Shown here one piece after another: positions 24,759 to 33,124 of a stretch of 63,363 nt of DNA (position 1 is its first letter; each line of letters starts with the position of its first letter). The notes below the pieces were generated by a model. That model did no database searches, was not told the DNA's origin, and saw nothing but the letters and a program-made list of their open reading frames with translations. Source of the DNA: Brevundimonas sp. UBA4553 (lineage in GTDB: Bacteria; Pseudomonadota; Alphaproteobacteria; Caulobacterales; Caulobacteraceae). Both the position numbers and the translations under genes were made by a program. The DNA lies in assembly GCF_002387245.1 (NCBI RefSeq), contig NZ_DGLD01000011.1, forward strand, positions 1 to 63,363, in the 5' to 3' direction.

Positions 24759-25067
24759 ATGATGCCTTGCGATTTCACTGATCTAAACGGGCAACAGTCC
24801 ATCCTCGATCTCGACGCGGTGATCGACGTGGTCGATGGCTGGAGTGGGCGGAGGGAGGGGTGGCAGGCTTTTGTGATTTACGAACCAAACACAAAACGCT
24901 TGGTCGAACTTCAAAGCACGGTGCCGGATGTGCGAGGCAACTCCGCCGATGAAGCCAACGAAGTCACAGACCGGTATGTAATCGACACCTTCGGTTTGAC
25001 TGAAGGTCAGCTTGCACGGTTGCGGCGTAGCCCTGAACAATGGACGTTCATTCGCCGTCGTATCTGA
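24759..25067 (+). CDS. Orphan small protein
   Basis: I do not recognise this 102-residue protein. It begins MMPCDFTDLNGQQSILDLDA (an ATG at 24762 is an alternative start) and ends EQWTFIRRRI. It has no signal peptide or membrane segment and is mildly acidic, with a strongly basic end. The pattern GWQAFVIYEPNTKRLVELQS followed by NEVTDRYVIDTFGLTEGQLA suggests a compact alpha/beta fold. Codon use is less GC-biased than in the housekeeping neighbours, consistent with acquired DNA. It lies 193 bases after the toxin-like lipoprotein, within a stretch carrying dispersed repeats. An immunity or modulator role is conceivable but unsupported. Confidence 0.5.
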   Translation: MMPCDFTDLNGQQSILDLDAVIDVVDGWSGRREGWQAFVIYEPNTKRLVELQSTVPDVRGNSADEANEVTDRYVIDTFGLTEGQLARLRRSPEQWTFIRRRI

Positions 25068-25089
25068 CACTCGAGCGGACCTGCCAAAC

Positions 25090-25120
25090 GTCCCCTATGG
25101 GTCGACTTGCGAAATAGGCG
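25090..25120 (+). repeat. Dispersed repeat, copy 2
   Basis: GTCCCCTATGGGTCGACTTG continuing CGAAATAGGCG. The GTCG core and the end CGAAATAGGCGC resemble the copy at 25664 (GCGGAAATAGGCGC). It sits between two orphan genes. Confidence 0.5.
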
Positions 25121-25255
25121 CCCGGCCTGAAAGCAGACATTCCGCTGATCGCCAGAAAACGGACATCGCCAGCTTCAGCTAGGGGTGGGAAGCGGACAGC
25201 ATCCCGCTATTACTTGGGATGCAGGCTAGGATCTGCCCCTAGATCGGGAGAACTA

Positions 25256-25651
25256 ATGCGCACGCCTATTTTCAAGGCTCTCACAGGGCCAAGACTCGCC
25301 ATCTGCGCTAGCATCGGTGTCCTAGCCTTATGGCTCGCGGACTATTTCAGCCTGTTGCCAAAAGCCGCCTCCGAAGTCCTGTCACTGGCATTTGGAGTTC
25401 TGTTTTTCGCCTACATTCTGATCCTGTTCGATCAACGACTTAGGGCTAGAGGCAAGAATGGTTGGTGGCTGATTTTGTTTTTCGGGCCCGCAGTGACTTC
25501 CATATTTGCAATGTCGTTTATTCCGCTCAGCAACCAAAAGGCCTTGCTACTCTCGGTTATACTCACCTTCTGTTTTTGCTCTCCGTTCGCCTTGTGGGGC
25601 GTTTTCGAGATCGGCGCCAAGTCGCGATCCGACGAACGTGTTCCCCGCTAA
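25256..25651 (+). CDS. Small membrane protein of unknown function
   Basis: The 131-residue product starts at the ATG at 25256 (MRTPIFKALTGPRLAICASI), preceded by GGGAGA at a suitable distance; an upstream GTG-type extension to 25214 is less likely. Four hydrophobic segments are visible: around LAICASIGVLALWLADYFSL, VLSLAFGVLFFAYILILFDQ, WWLILFFGPAVTSIFAMSFI and ALLLSVILTFCFCSPFALWG. The loop RLRARGKNGWWLI recalls the DUF805-type R-x-x-x-x-G-x-x-GWW pattern, but the match is partial. The base composition is clearly lower in GC than flanking genes, with codons such as TTA, ATA and TTT, pointing to recent transfer. It is flanked by dispersed repeats. Confidence 0.6.
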   Translation: MRTPIFKALTGPRLAICASIGVLALWLADYFSLLPKAASEVLSLAFGVLFFAYILILFDQRLRARGKNGWWLILFFGPAVTSIFAMSFIPLSNQKALLLSVILTFCFCSPFALWGVFEIGAKSRSDERVPR

Positions 25652-26102
25652 GCAGATTTGAGCGTCCGCAACGAGTCGCGAAGCGGAAATAGGCGCGCCG
25701 CCATCCAAGCGTCCTTGGCGGCGATTTCGTCGGCTTTGTCTGGTGGTCGCGACCTGCCCCGAGTCCGAAGCTCGCCTCCAGGGGCGGTCATCTTTGGATC
25801 AGGTCCGAGGCGGGCGGCGAGCGGGGGGCTTGCGTCTGGCGAAGCGACGACCCCGAATGCGCGCCATATTCTTTTCACCGACGCCTTCAACCTAGCCGCA
25901 GCGGGCGTTTGCGCCGTGAAACCCCGCTTGAACGCGCCGCAGTTCAGCGCGCTGCTAGGATGCGCTCTGGTCTTTGACAGAGTCTGGCGTTGGCGGGAGG
26001 AGGTCGAACGGATCGACAAGGACCGCCCGATCTCCGCTTCGGCCCTATTGCACGAGTTGCACTGTTTTTTTCACGCCACGGTGCAATCGGCCCCCCGTCG
26101 GC
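25652..26102. other. Gene-poor accessory stretch
   Basis: This 451-base interval has open frames on both strands (for example minus 25648-26019 and plus from 25658), but none shows a recognisable domain, good start context or consistent codon bias. It begins with the third copy of the dispersed repeat. Near the end, ATTGCAC (26048-26054), TTGCAC (26057-26062) and GTGCAAT (26081-26087) flank a run of seven T, which could fold into alternative hairpins downstream of murI. I see no gene that I can support here; it may be decayed mobile DNA. Confidence 0.4.
25664..25695 (+). repeat. Dispersed repeat, copy 3
   Basis: GTCCGCAACGAGTCGCGAAG continuing CGGAAATAGGCG. The first half matches copy 1 (GTCCGCAACG-GTCG), and the second half matches copy 2 (GAAATAGGCGC). 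Confidence 0.55.
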
Positions 26103-26966
26103 TCAGGCGGCGTCGAAGGTCAGGGGCGCGCCCCAGAACTGGGCCACCAGGTCAGACTGCGGACCGGGCGTCCCGGTGGTCAGGAAGTCGCGGCGGGCCG
26201 AGGTCCCCAGGTCGTATTCCGGGTGGCGGGCGAAATAGCGTTCCAGCGAGTCGGCCACGGCGGCGGGCTGGCTGATCACCTGGACCCCGGCGGGCAGGGC
26301 GGCGGCGAACAGGTCGGCGACGATCTCATAGTGGGTGCAGCCCAGAATGGCCTTGTCCGGGTGGCGGCCGATGCGGCGGCGCAGGGCGTCGACGTGGTCG
26401 TCGACCACCACCTTCAGTTCTTCGGCAGGGGCGCCCAGTTCGATCAGGCCGGCCAGCCCGGGGCAGGGCTCGGTGAAGACGGCCAGGTCCTCTCGGCGCT
26501 TGTCGATCTCGATCTCGTAGACGCGGCTCATGGCCGTGGCGGCGGTGCAGAAGACGCCGGTGATGTCGATCGCCTCCTTCTTCTGGCCTTCCATCCGCCC
26601 GTTGCGTTCGGCCTCGTAGGACCAGGGCAGGCCGGTGGCCGCCTCGATGGTGGGGACGATGATGCCCAGGACGTTGACCGGACGGCCCAGCTTCTCGCGC
26701 ATACCCGGGATCCAGGTCTGCTGCAGACGGCGCAGGGCGATGGCCGAGGCGGTGTTGCAGGCCAGGACCACGACCGAGGCGCCCGCCTCGAACAGGCGCT
26801 CGCAACCCGCGCGCGTCAGCTCGACGATGTCCTCGCCGCCGCGACCGCCATAGGGGGCGTGTCCCTGGTCGCCCAGGTAGATGAAGTCCCGCGTCGGAAA
26901 GCGGGTCACAAGTTCGCGGTGGACCGTCAGTCCGCCCACGCCGGAGTCGAAAACGCCTATCGCCAT
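26103..26966 (-). CDS. murI: Glutamate racemase
   Basis: MurI interconverts L- and D-glutamate, supplying D-Glu for peptidoglycan. The 287-residue protein begins MAIGVFDSGVGGLTVHRELV, with the catalytic-site Asp-Ser of the family, followed by YLGDQGHAPYGGRG. The two catalytic cysteines lie in VVLACNTASAIALRRLQQ and AILGCTHYEIVADLFAAALP, and the conserved GIIVPTIEAATGLPWSYEAE falls between them. The C-terminal SLERYFARHPEYDLGTSARR is typical of alphaproteobacterial forms. It is divergent from the M3 peptidase gene. Downstream lies a gene-poor stretch. Confidence 0.95.
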   Translation of the reverse strand: MAIGVFDSGVGGLTVHRELVTRFPTRDFIYLGDQGHAPYGGRGGEDIVELTRAGCERLFEAGASVVVLACNTASAIALRRLQQTWIPGMREKLGRPVNVLGIIVPTIEAATGLPWSYEAERNGRMEGQKKEAIDITGVFCTAATAMSRVYEIEIDKRREDLAVFTEPCPGLAGLIELGAPAEELKVVVDDHVDALRRRIGRHPDKAILGCTHYEIVADLFAAALPAGVQVISQPAAVADSLERYFARHPEYDLGTSARRDFLTTGTPGPQSDLVAQFWGAPLTFDAA

Positions 26967-27085
26967 AACGCGGCCTTTAGACCCGTGGGGTTCCGTCGTC
27001 CAATGGTTAGGATTACATCAGGCGCATACGACGGTCCGGGCGAAGGTTCCGGGGATGTCAGAACCGCTATGGTTGGGAGACCTGG

Positions 27086-29272
27086 ATGCACAGACGCCAT
27101 CTTCTCATCGGGGGCGCGAGCCTCTTCGCCCTGACGGGTTGCGCCTCCGCCGGCGCCATGGAGAACGGAATGACGGGACCGACCGCCGCTTCCCTGTCGA
27201 CCGCTGACGAAGCGCGCATCGCCCGCGCCGTCCTGCCCGCCGCCACGCCGCGCGCCGAGCTGCTGCAGGTCTGGACCGGCCCCTATGAAGGCGTCCCCCC
27301 CTGGGACAAGGTGACCGCGCCCAAGATGCGCGAAGCCATCCTGGAAGGCATCGAGCTGCAACGCGCCGACATCGCCGCCATCGCCAACAACCCTGACGCC
27401 CCGACCTTCGCCAACACCCTGGTGGCGATGGAGCTGGTCGGCGAGCCGCTGGACCGGGCCATGAACGTGTTCAGCGTCATGACCTCGAACATCGGCGGCG
27501 ACCAGTGGGACGCCCTCGAGACCGAGCTGTCGCCCATCCTCTCGGCCGCCTCGGACGAGATCACCTTCAACGAGAAGCTGTTCGCCCGCATCAAGGCCGT
27601 GGCCGACGGCGCCGCCGCCGCTGGCCTGAACGCCCAGCAGACCCGTCTGGCCGAGCGCAGCCGCGACGCCTTCGTCCGCAACGGCGCCGCCCTGGACGCC
27701 GCCGGCAAGGCCGAGCTGGGCCGCATCAACACCGCCCTGTCGAACGCCTTCACCGGTTTCGGCCAGAAGGTTGTGGCCGACGAGAACACCTGGACCGTCA
27801 TCTCGAACGAAGCCGGCCTGAAGGGCCTGCCCGCCTCGAACAAGGCCGCCGCCGCCGCCGCCGCGCGCACGCGCAACGTCCAAGGCTGGGCCATCGTCAA
27901 CACCCGCTCCAGCGTCGACCCCTTCCTGACCTTCGCCGACGACCGGGCCCTGCGCGAGCAGGTGTGGAAGAAGTTCGTCAAGCGCGGCGACAACGGCGAC
28001 GCCAACGACACCAAGTCGACCATCGCCCAGATCGTGGCCCTGCGTCAGCAGCGCGCCCGGCTGCTCGGCTTCGGCAACCATGCCGACTGGCGCATGCAGG
28101 ACACCATGGCCAAGACCCCGGCCGCGGCGTCCGAGCTGATGATGCGCGTCTGGGCCCCGGCCAAGGCCCGCGTGGCCGAGGAGGTCGCCGACATGAAGGC
28201 GATCGCCGGCTTCGACATCGAGCCCTGGGACTACCTCTACTTCGCCGAGAAGGTCCGCAAGGCCAAGTATGACCTCGATCAGAACGAGCTGAAGCCCTAC
28301 TTCGAACTGCACGCCGTCCGCGCGGCGTCGTTCTACATGGCCGAGCGCCTGTACGGCTTCGTCTTCAAGCCGCTGGCCAAGGGGACGGTCTCGACCTTCG
28401 AGCCCGACGTGACCACCTATGAGGTAACCGACAAGGCCACCGGCAAGCTGATCGGTCTCTACTACGCCGACGACTTCGCCCGTCCGGGCAAGCGTTCGGG
28501 CGCCTGGATGACCACCTACCGGTCCTTCTCGACCCTGACCGGCGCAAAGCCGATCCTGGCCTCGAACAACAACAACTTCGTCAAGGCCGAGGAAGGTCAG
28601 CCCCTGCTGATCTCGCTCGACGACGCCGAGACCCTGTTCCACGAGTTCGGCCACGCCCTGCACTACTTCTCGTCGGTGGTGACCTATCCGTCGTTCGGCA
28701 ACACGCCGCGCGACTTCGTGGAATACCCGTCGCAGGTGCATGAGCACTGGGTGCTGAGCCGCCCGATCCTCGACGGCTACATGAAGCACGTCGAGACCAA
28801 GCAGCCGATGCCGCAGGCGCTGGTGGACAAGATCGAGGCCTCGTCGACCTTCAACCAGGGCTACGCCACGGTCAGCTACCTGTCCTCGGCCCTGGTCGAC
28901 ATGGACCTGCACACCCAGGCGACGCCGCCGACCGATATCGCGGCCTTCGAGAAGGCCTCGCTGGACCGTCTGGGCATGCCCAAGGAGATCGTGATGCGGC
29001 ACCGCCTGCCGCAGTTCAACCACCTCTTCACCTCGGACGCCTACTCGGCCGGCTACTACTCCTACCTGTGGTCGGAAGTGATGGACGCCGACACCTGGGC
29101 CTACTTCGAGGAGTCCGGCGACGTCTTCAATCCAGAGATCGGCGGCCGCTTCAAGTCGATCATCCTGGCGCCGGGCAACACCACGGACCGCGGCGACGCC
29201 TATCGCCAGTTCCGCGGTCGCAACCCCGACGTGGCCGCCCTGCTGAAGGTGCGCGGGTTCCCTGTTTCGTAA
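27086..29272 (+). CDS. M3 family metallopeptidase (Dcp-like), predicted lipoprotein
   Basis: This 728-residue zinc peptidase resembles peptidyl-dipeptidase Dcp/oligopeptidase A. The zinc motif HEFGH is at residues 519-523 (TLFHEFGHALHYFSS), and the downstream Glu ligand lies in DFVEYPSQVHEHWVLS. Other conserved pieces are GKRSGAWMTTYRSFS, KYDLDQNELKPYFEL and RLPQFNHLFTSDAYSAGYYS near the C-terminus. Unlike cytosolic Dcp it begins MHRRHLLIGGASLFALTGCA, with adjacent Arg residues and a lipobox (LTGC), so it is probably a membrane-anchored periplasmic lipoprotein. Such exported forms occur in several proteobacteria and should degrade short peptides. It is divergent from murI and followed by a REP-like hairpin and a terminator. 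Confidence 0.88.
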   Translation: MHRRHLLIGGASLFALTGCASAGAMENGMTGPTAASLSTADEARIARAVLPAATPRAELLQVWTGPYEGVPPWDKVTAPKMREAILEGIELQRADIAAIANNPDAPTFANTLVAMELVGEPLDRAMNVFSVMTSNIGGDQWDALETELSPILSAASDEITFNEKLFARIKAVADGAAAAGLNAQQTRLAERSRDAFVRNGAALDAAGKAELGRINTALSNAFTGFGQKVVADENTWTVISNEAGLKGLPASNKAAAAAAARTRNVQGWAIVNTRSSVDPFLTFADDRALREQVWKKFVKRGDNGDANDTKSTIAQIVALRQQRARLLGFGNHADWRMQDTMAKTPAAASELMMRVWAPAKARVAEEVADMKAIAGFDIEPWDYLYFAEKVRKAKYDLDQNELKPYFELHAVRAASFYMAERLYGFVFKPLAKGTVSTFEPDVTTYEVTDKATGKLIGLYYADDFARPGKRSGAWMTTYRSFSTLTGAKPILASNNNNFVKAEEGQPLLISLDDAETLFHEFGHALHYFSSVVTYPSFGNTPRDFVEYPSQVHEHWVLSRPILDGYMKHVETKQPMPQALVDKIEASSTFNQGYATVSYLSSALVDMDLHTQATPPTDIAAFEKASLDRLGMPKEIVMRHRLPQFNHLFTSDAYSAGYYSYLWSEVMDADTWAYFEESGDVFNPEIGGRFKSIILAPGNTTDRGDAYRQFRGRNPDVAALLKVRGFPVS

Positions 29273-29277
29273 GAAGT

Positions 29278-29309
29278 GGGCCTACCGCCCTTCGGGCTAC
29301 TTGAGGCCC
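29278..29309. repeat. REP-like hairpin, copy 1
   Basis: Outer arms GGGCCT (29278-29283) and AGGCCC (29304-29309) enclose an inner stem GCCC-TTC-GGGC and the conserved CTACTTG. The copy at 40489 has the same layout with a changed but still paired inner stem. Confidence 0.55.
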
Positions 29310-29327
29310 GTTAGGCGCTAAAATCGG

Positions 29328-29366
29328 AAAGGCCTGGCAGAGCAATCCGCCGGGCCTTTTCTATTT
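29328..29366 (+). terminator. Intrinsic terminator after the M3 peptidase
   Basis: AAAGGCC (29328-29334) pairs with GGCCTTT (29353-29359), extended by TGGC/GCCG pairs with one mismatch; TCTATTTCT follows. Confidence 0.75.
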
Positions 29367-29399
29367 CTGTTGAGGTGGCGTAAGCCTTGGCCGTGTCAC

Positions 29400-29443
29400 G
29401 GGCCGCGTCGGGTCGAGAAGGCGGAGCCTTCTGACCGCGGCCC
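29400..29443 (+). promoter_or_regulatory. Large hairpin in the corA leader
   Basis: GGGCCGCG (29400-29407) pairs with CGCGGCCC (29436-29443). After a four-base bulge, GTC pairs with GAC, and AGAAGGC (29416-29422) pairs with GCCTTCT (29426-29432) around a GGA loop. It ends 18 bases before corA. It lacks a T-run, so it may act on translation or RNA stability. Confidence 0.55.
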
Positions 29444-29461
29444 AACAGGAATGAGGTTCGG

Positions 29462-30427
29462 ATGTCGGTCGTCGCCTCCTATGTCTACAAGGACGGCAAA
29501 CGCGTGCGGGAGGCGCCGCTGACAGACGCAGGGCTGCGCCTCAAGCCGGGCGAGTATCTGTGGATCGGCCTCTACGAACCGACGGACGAGGAGTTCGAGG
29601 GGCTGGTGCGGCGCTTCCGCCTGCATCCTCTTGCGGTCGAGGACGCCCTGTCGGCGCATCAGATGCCCAAGATCGAGGTCTATGGCGGCGAGCTGTTCAT
29701 CGTCGCCCGCACGGCCCAGAAGGTCGATGACGCCATCCTCTACGGCGAGACCCACGTCTTTGTCGGGGCGCGCTACGTCATCACCATCCGCCATGGTTCG
29801 GCCCGCGCCCATACCCAGCTGCGCGCCCAGCTGGAGGCCTCGCCGCTGCAACTGAGGCACGGCGCCGACTTCATCCTGCACGGAGTGCTGGACTTCATCG
29901 TCGACGGCTATGTGCCCATCGTCGATGACATCGAGGACAGCGTGCTGGAGATGGAACAGCGTGCGCTGGACAGCTTCCTGTCGCGCGCCGACATCAAGCG
30001 GCTGTTCCAGCTTCGCCGTGAGCTGTTGAAGTTCAGTCGCGTTCTGGGGCCGATGGAGGAGGTGGCCAACAGGCTGCAGTCCTTGGACCTGCCCTGCATC
30101 GACCGCGAGGTCCGTCCCTATTTCCGTGACGTGGCCGACCATGTGCGGCGCGTCTCCAGCCGGGCGGCGGCGCTGCGCGACATCCTGTCCTCGGTGTTCG
30201 AGGTCTCCAACCTGCTGGAGCAGCAGCGACAGGGCGTCATCACCCGCAAGCTGGCCGCCTGGGCCGCCATCCTGGCCACGCCGACGGCCGTGGCCGGCAT
30301 CTACGGCATGAATTTCGACCACATGCCGGAGTTGCGCTGGACCTATGGCTATCCGGCGGTGATGGGGCTGATCGTCGCCATCTGCCTGGGCCTCTACGTG
30401 ACCTTCAAGCGGACCAAATGGCTGTGA
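29462..30427 (+). CDS. corA: CorA-family magnesium/divalent cation transporter
   Basis: CorA is a pentameric channel-like transporter for Mg2+ (and Co2+ or Ni2+). The 321 residues comprise a cytoplasmic funnel domain (about 1-260, with LRLKPGEYLWIGLYEPTDEE, HPLAVEDALSAHQMPKIEVY and VDDIEDSVLEMEQ) and two C-terminal membrane helices (AAWAAILATPTAVAGIYGMN and PAVMGLIVAICLGLYVTF). The signature GMN lies at residues 282-284, followed by a periplasmic loop FDHMPELRWTYGYP instead of the MPEL loop alone, and the basic end KRTKWL. A large hairpin sits in the leader. The gene ends exactly where the convergent ppc gene ends, with no bases between the stop codons. Confidence 0.92.
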   Translation: MSVVASYVYKDGKRVREAPLTDAGLRLKPGEYLWIGLYEPTDEEFEGLVRRFRLHPLAVEDALSAHQMPKIEVYGGELFIVARTAQKVDDAILYGETHVFVGARYVITIRHGSARAHTQLRAQLEASPLQLRHGADFILHGVLDFIVDGYVPIVDDIEDSVLEMEQRALDSFLSRADIKRLFQLRRELLKFSRVLGPMEEVANRLQSLDLPCIDREVRPYFRDVADHVRRVSSRAAALRDILSSVFEVSNLLEQQRQGVITRKLAAWAAILATPTAVAGIYGMNFDHMPELRWTYGYPAVMGLIVAICLGLYVTFKRTKWL

Positions 30428-33124
30428 TCAGCCGCTGTTCCGGAGGCCCGCGGCCACGCCGTTGATGGCCAGCAGGATGCCGTTGCGCACGCGCGGATCG
30501 TCGTCGCCGGCGCGGCGGCGGCGGATCAGTTCGATCTGGACGTGGTTCAGCGGCTCGACGTAGGGCATGCGCTGGCGGATCAACCGGTCCAGCTCTGGCT
30601 GGCCGCCCAGCAGGTCGTCGTGACCGGTGATCGACAGAACGGCGGCCCTGGTGCGGTTCCACTCCTCAAGAATGGCGCCATAGATGCACTCGGCCAGGGC
30701 TGAGTCTGGGACCAGTCCGGCGTAGCGCCGGGCGATGGCCATGTCGGCCTTGGCCATCACCATCTCCATGTTCTGGACTACGGTGCGGAAGAAGGGCCAG
30801 GCGGCGGCCATGTCGCGCAGCTCGTCGGGGTTTTCGCCCTGAACCGCCGAGCCGAAGCCGTACCAGCCGGGCAGCATGACCCGCGACTGCGACCAACTGA
30901 ACACCCAGGGAATGGCGCGCAGGTCTTCGATGGCGGTCGAGGTCGAGCGTGAGGCCGGGCGCGACCCGATCTTCAAGTCGGCGATCTCGGCGATGGGCGT
31001 GGCGGCGCGGAAATAGTCGACGAAGCCCGGCGTCTCATAGACCAGGGCGCGGTAGGCCTTCATCGAGGCCGCCGACAGGCGCGCCGCGGTTGCGCCGTGT
31101 TCGGCGCTGTAGCCGCCATCCGTCTGCGGTCCCAGCGAGGCCAGCAGGGTCCCGCACGTCAGGGCGTCGAGGTTGCGCTGCGCCACCTCGGGCTCGCCGT
31201 ACTTGTTGGCGATGACCTCGCCCTGTTCGGTGACGCGGATGCGGCCCGCCACGGTTCCGGCGGGCTGGCCCAACACCGCCGAGAAGCTGGACCCGCCGCC
31301 GCGTCCGACGGCGCCGCCGCGACCGTGGAACAGCTGGAGCCGGACGCCCGCCGCGCGGGTCACCTCCAGCAGGGCGCGCGAGGCCTCGTGCAACTCCCAG
31401 CCCGACGTCAGGTAGGAGCCGTCCTTGTTCGAGTCCGAATAGCCAATCATGACCTCCTGCACGCCGCGCGCGGTGGCCACGGCGCGGGCGGAGGGTTCGG
31501 CCAGCACCCGCTCCAGCGTCGGTTGCGAGGCGCGAAGGTCGTCGATGGTCTCGAACAGGGGGGCGGCCTGGATGGGGCAGGCGGCGGGATCGGCCGGGTC
31601 GTAGAGGCCGACTTCCTTGAGCAGCAGATAGACCTCCAGCATGTCCGAGGCCGCGTCGGTCTTGGAGACGATGTGGGTGCGGATGGCCTGGGGGCCGAAG
31701 GCGGCCAGGGCCTGAGCCGCCGCCTGAAGGATGGCGCGTTCCTTCAGGGTCTCGGGATCATAGGGGGCGTAAGGCGAAAACAGGAGGCGGGGGCTTTCGA
31801 GCTCGCGCGCCAGCAAGGCCAGCCGCCTCTCTTCGTCCAGGGCGGCGTAGTCGGGACAGACGCCGGCCACCTTCAGCAGATCGGCCACGACCCGCTCGTG
31901 CACGTCCGAGTTCTGACGTAGGTCCAGGGTCGCCATGTGGAAGCCGAAGACGTCGGCGGCCGTGATCAGCCGCGCCAAACGGTCGTCGGCGAAAACCGCG
32001 CCGTGGGTGCGGACCAGGCTGTCGTGCAGCACGGCCAGATCGGCGCGGAAGGCGTCGGGACCCTCGTAGGCGGGGGCCTCGAATGAGGCGGGCAAGGGGG
32101 CGGGGCCGCCGGTCAGGGCCAGATGGGTCGCCGACAGCCGGGCGTAGATGCGGCTGAGCGCCCGGCGATAGGGCTCGTCCGCGCGCTGGATCGAGGCGTC
32201 GGCCGAGCTCTCGGCCAGGGCTGTCAGTTCGGGGGTGACCGTGGTCAGGTCAGCGGACAGGCTGAGCTCTTCGCCCAGCGCGTTCACCTCCTCCAGATAG
32301 AAGCGCAGCACGGCGCGCGACTGGGTGCGGAAGGCGGCGGCCAGCACCTCGGCGTCGACATTGGGATTGCCGTCGCGGTCCCCGCCGACCCAGGTGCCGA
32401 TGCGCAGGAAGGGCGGCAGGTCGGGCGCGTCCAGCAGGGCGCGCCACTCGGCCAACTGGGCCGGGGCGACGTGCAGGAAGATGCGTTGCAGCCAGTCGGT
32501 GACGGTGTTGATCTCGTCCTGCACCACCAGACCCGAGGCGCGGGTCAGCCGCGTGGCCCACAGGATGACGATCTGGCGCCGCAGCCCCGCCTTCAGCGCC
32601 GTCGGCGAACAGGCGACGCCGTCGCGGTCGCAGCCGTCGAGCAGGGCGCCGACGGCGCCGATGCGATCTATGACGCTCTTTCTGCGCACCTCGGACGGAT
32701 GGGCGGTCAGGACGGGCGAGATCAGGGCCTGGCTCAGCAGGTCGCGCACAGCCGCCCGGTCCACGCCGGCTGCGTCCAGCCGCTTCAGCGCCCCTTCGGG
32801 AGTGTCGGCGCGTTCGCCGGCCACAGCCTGATCGCGAGCCCGACGTTTGCCCGCCCGATCCTCGGCGACATTGGCCAGCAAGGAGAAGGCGGCGAAACCG
32901 TGGGTCAGGCCGATGGCCTGATCCAGCGACAGATCCTTGAGCAGGGCTTCCAGCTGCGAAGCGTCGTGCGAGGCCGGGTCGCGGTGATAGGCCACCGAGG
33001 CCTGACGCACCGCCTCGATCCGGTCGTAGAGTTCCTGGCCGCCTTCGTCGCGGATCACCTCGCCAAGCAGGGCGCCCAGCAGGCGAACCTCGTCGCGCAG
33101 TCGGTCGTCGGCGGCCTGAATCAT
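30428..33124 (-). CDS. ppc: Phosphoenolpyruvate carboxylase
   Basis: PEPC fixes bicarbonate onto phosphoenolpyruvate to give oxaloacetate, replenishing the TCA cycle. The 898-residue protein shows the family's catalytic segments: VLTAHPSEVRRKSVIDRIGA with the essential His, GTWVGGDRDGNPNVDAEVL, MIGYSDSNKDGSYLTSGWEL with the Lys, LFHGRGGAVGRGGGSSFSA with the Arg, and GSRPASRSTSTAIEDLRAIP. It ends GVAAGLRNSG, where most PEPCs have the sequence RNTG, a conservative change at the active-site C-terminus. Length is typical. The gene is convergent with corA with directly abutting stop codons. About 300 bases upstream separate it from divergent ffh. Confidence 0.97.
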   Translation of the reverse strand: MIQAADDRLRDEVRLLGALLGEVIRDEGGQELYDRIEAVRQASVAYHRDPASHDASQLEALLKDLSLDQAIGLTHGFAAFSLLANVAEDRAGKRRARDQAVAGERADTPEGALKRLDAAGVDRAAVRDLLSQALISPVLTAHPSEVRRKSVIDRIGAVGALLDGCDRDGVACSPTALKAGLRRQIVILWATRLTRASGLVVQDEINTVTDWLQRIFLHVAPAQLAEWRALLDAPDLPPFLRIGTWVGGDRDGNPNVDAEVLAAAFRTQSRAVLRFYLEEVNALGEELSLSADLTTVTPELTALAESSADASIQRADEPYRRALSRIYARLSATHLALTGGPAPLPASFEAPAYEGPDAFRADLAVLHDSLVRTHGAVFADDRLARLITAADVFGFHMATLDLRQNSDVHERVVADLLKVAGVCPDYAALDEERRLALLARELESPRLLFSPYAPYDPETLKERAILQAAAQALAAFGPQAIRTHIVSKTDAASDMLEVYLLLKEVGLYDPADPAACPIQAAPLFETIDDLRASQPTLERVLAEPSARAVATARGVQEVMIGYSDSNKDGSYLTSGWELHEASRALLEVTRAAGVRLQLFHGRGGAVGRGGGSSFSAVLGQPAGTVAGRIRVTEQGEVIANKYGEPEVAQRNLDALTCGTLLASLGPQTDGGYSAEHGATAARLSAASMKAYRALVYETPGFVDYFRAATPIAEIADLKIGSRPASRSTSTAIEDLRAIPWVFSWSQSRVMLPGWYGFGSAVQGENPDELRDMAAAWPFFRTVVQNMEMVMAKADMAIARRYAGLVPDSALAECIYGAILEEWNRTRAAVLSITGHDDLLGGQPELDRLIRQRMPYVEPLNHVQIELIRRRRAGDDDPRVRNGILLAINGVAAGLRNSG

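Noticed and set aside
25648..26019. Minus-strand ORF of 123 codons
   Set aside because: No recognisable domain, no RBS, low-complexity composition, and an equally long frame on the other strand.
29400..29443. M-box magnesium riboswitch before corA
   Set aside because: The region is too short and lacks the multi-helix M-box layout; only a single hairpin is present.
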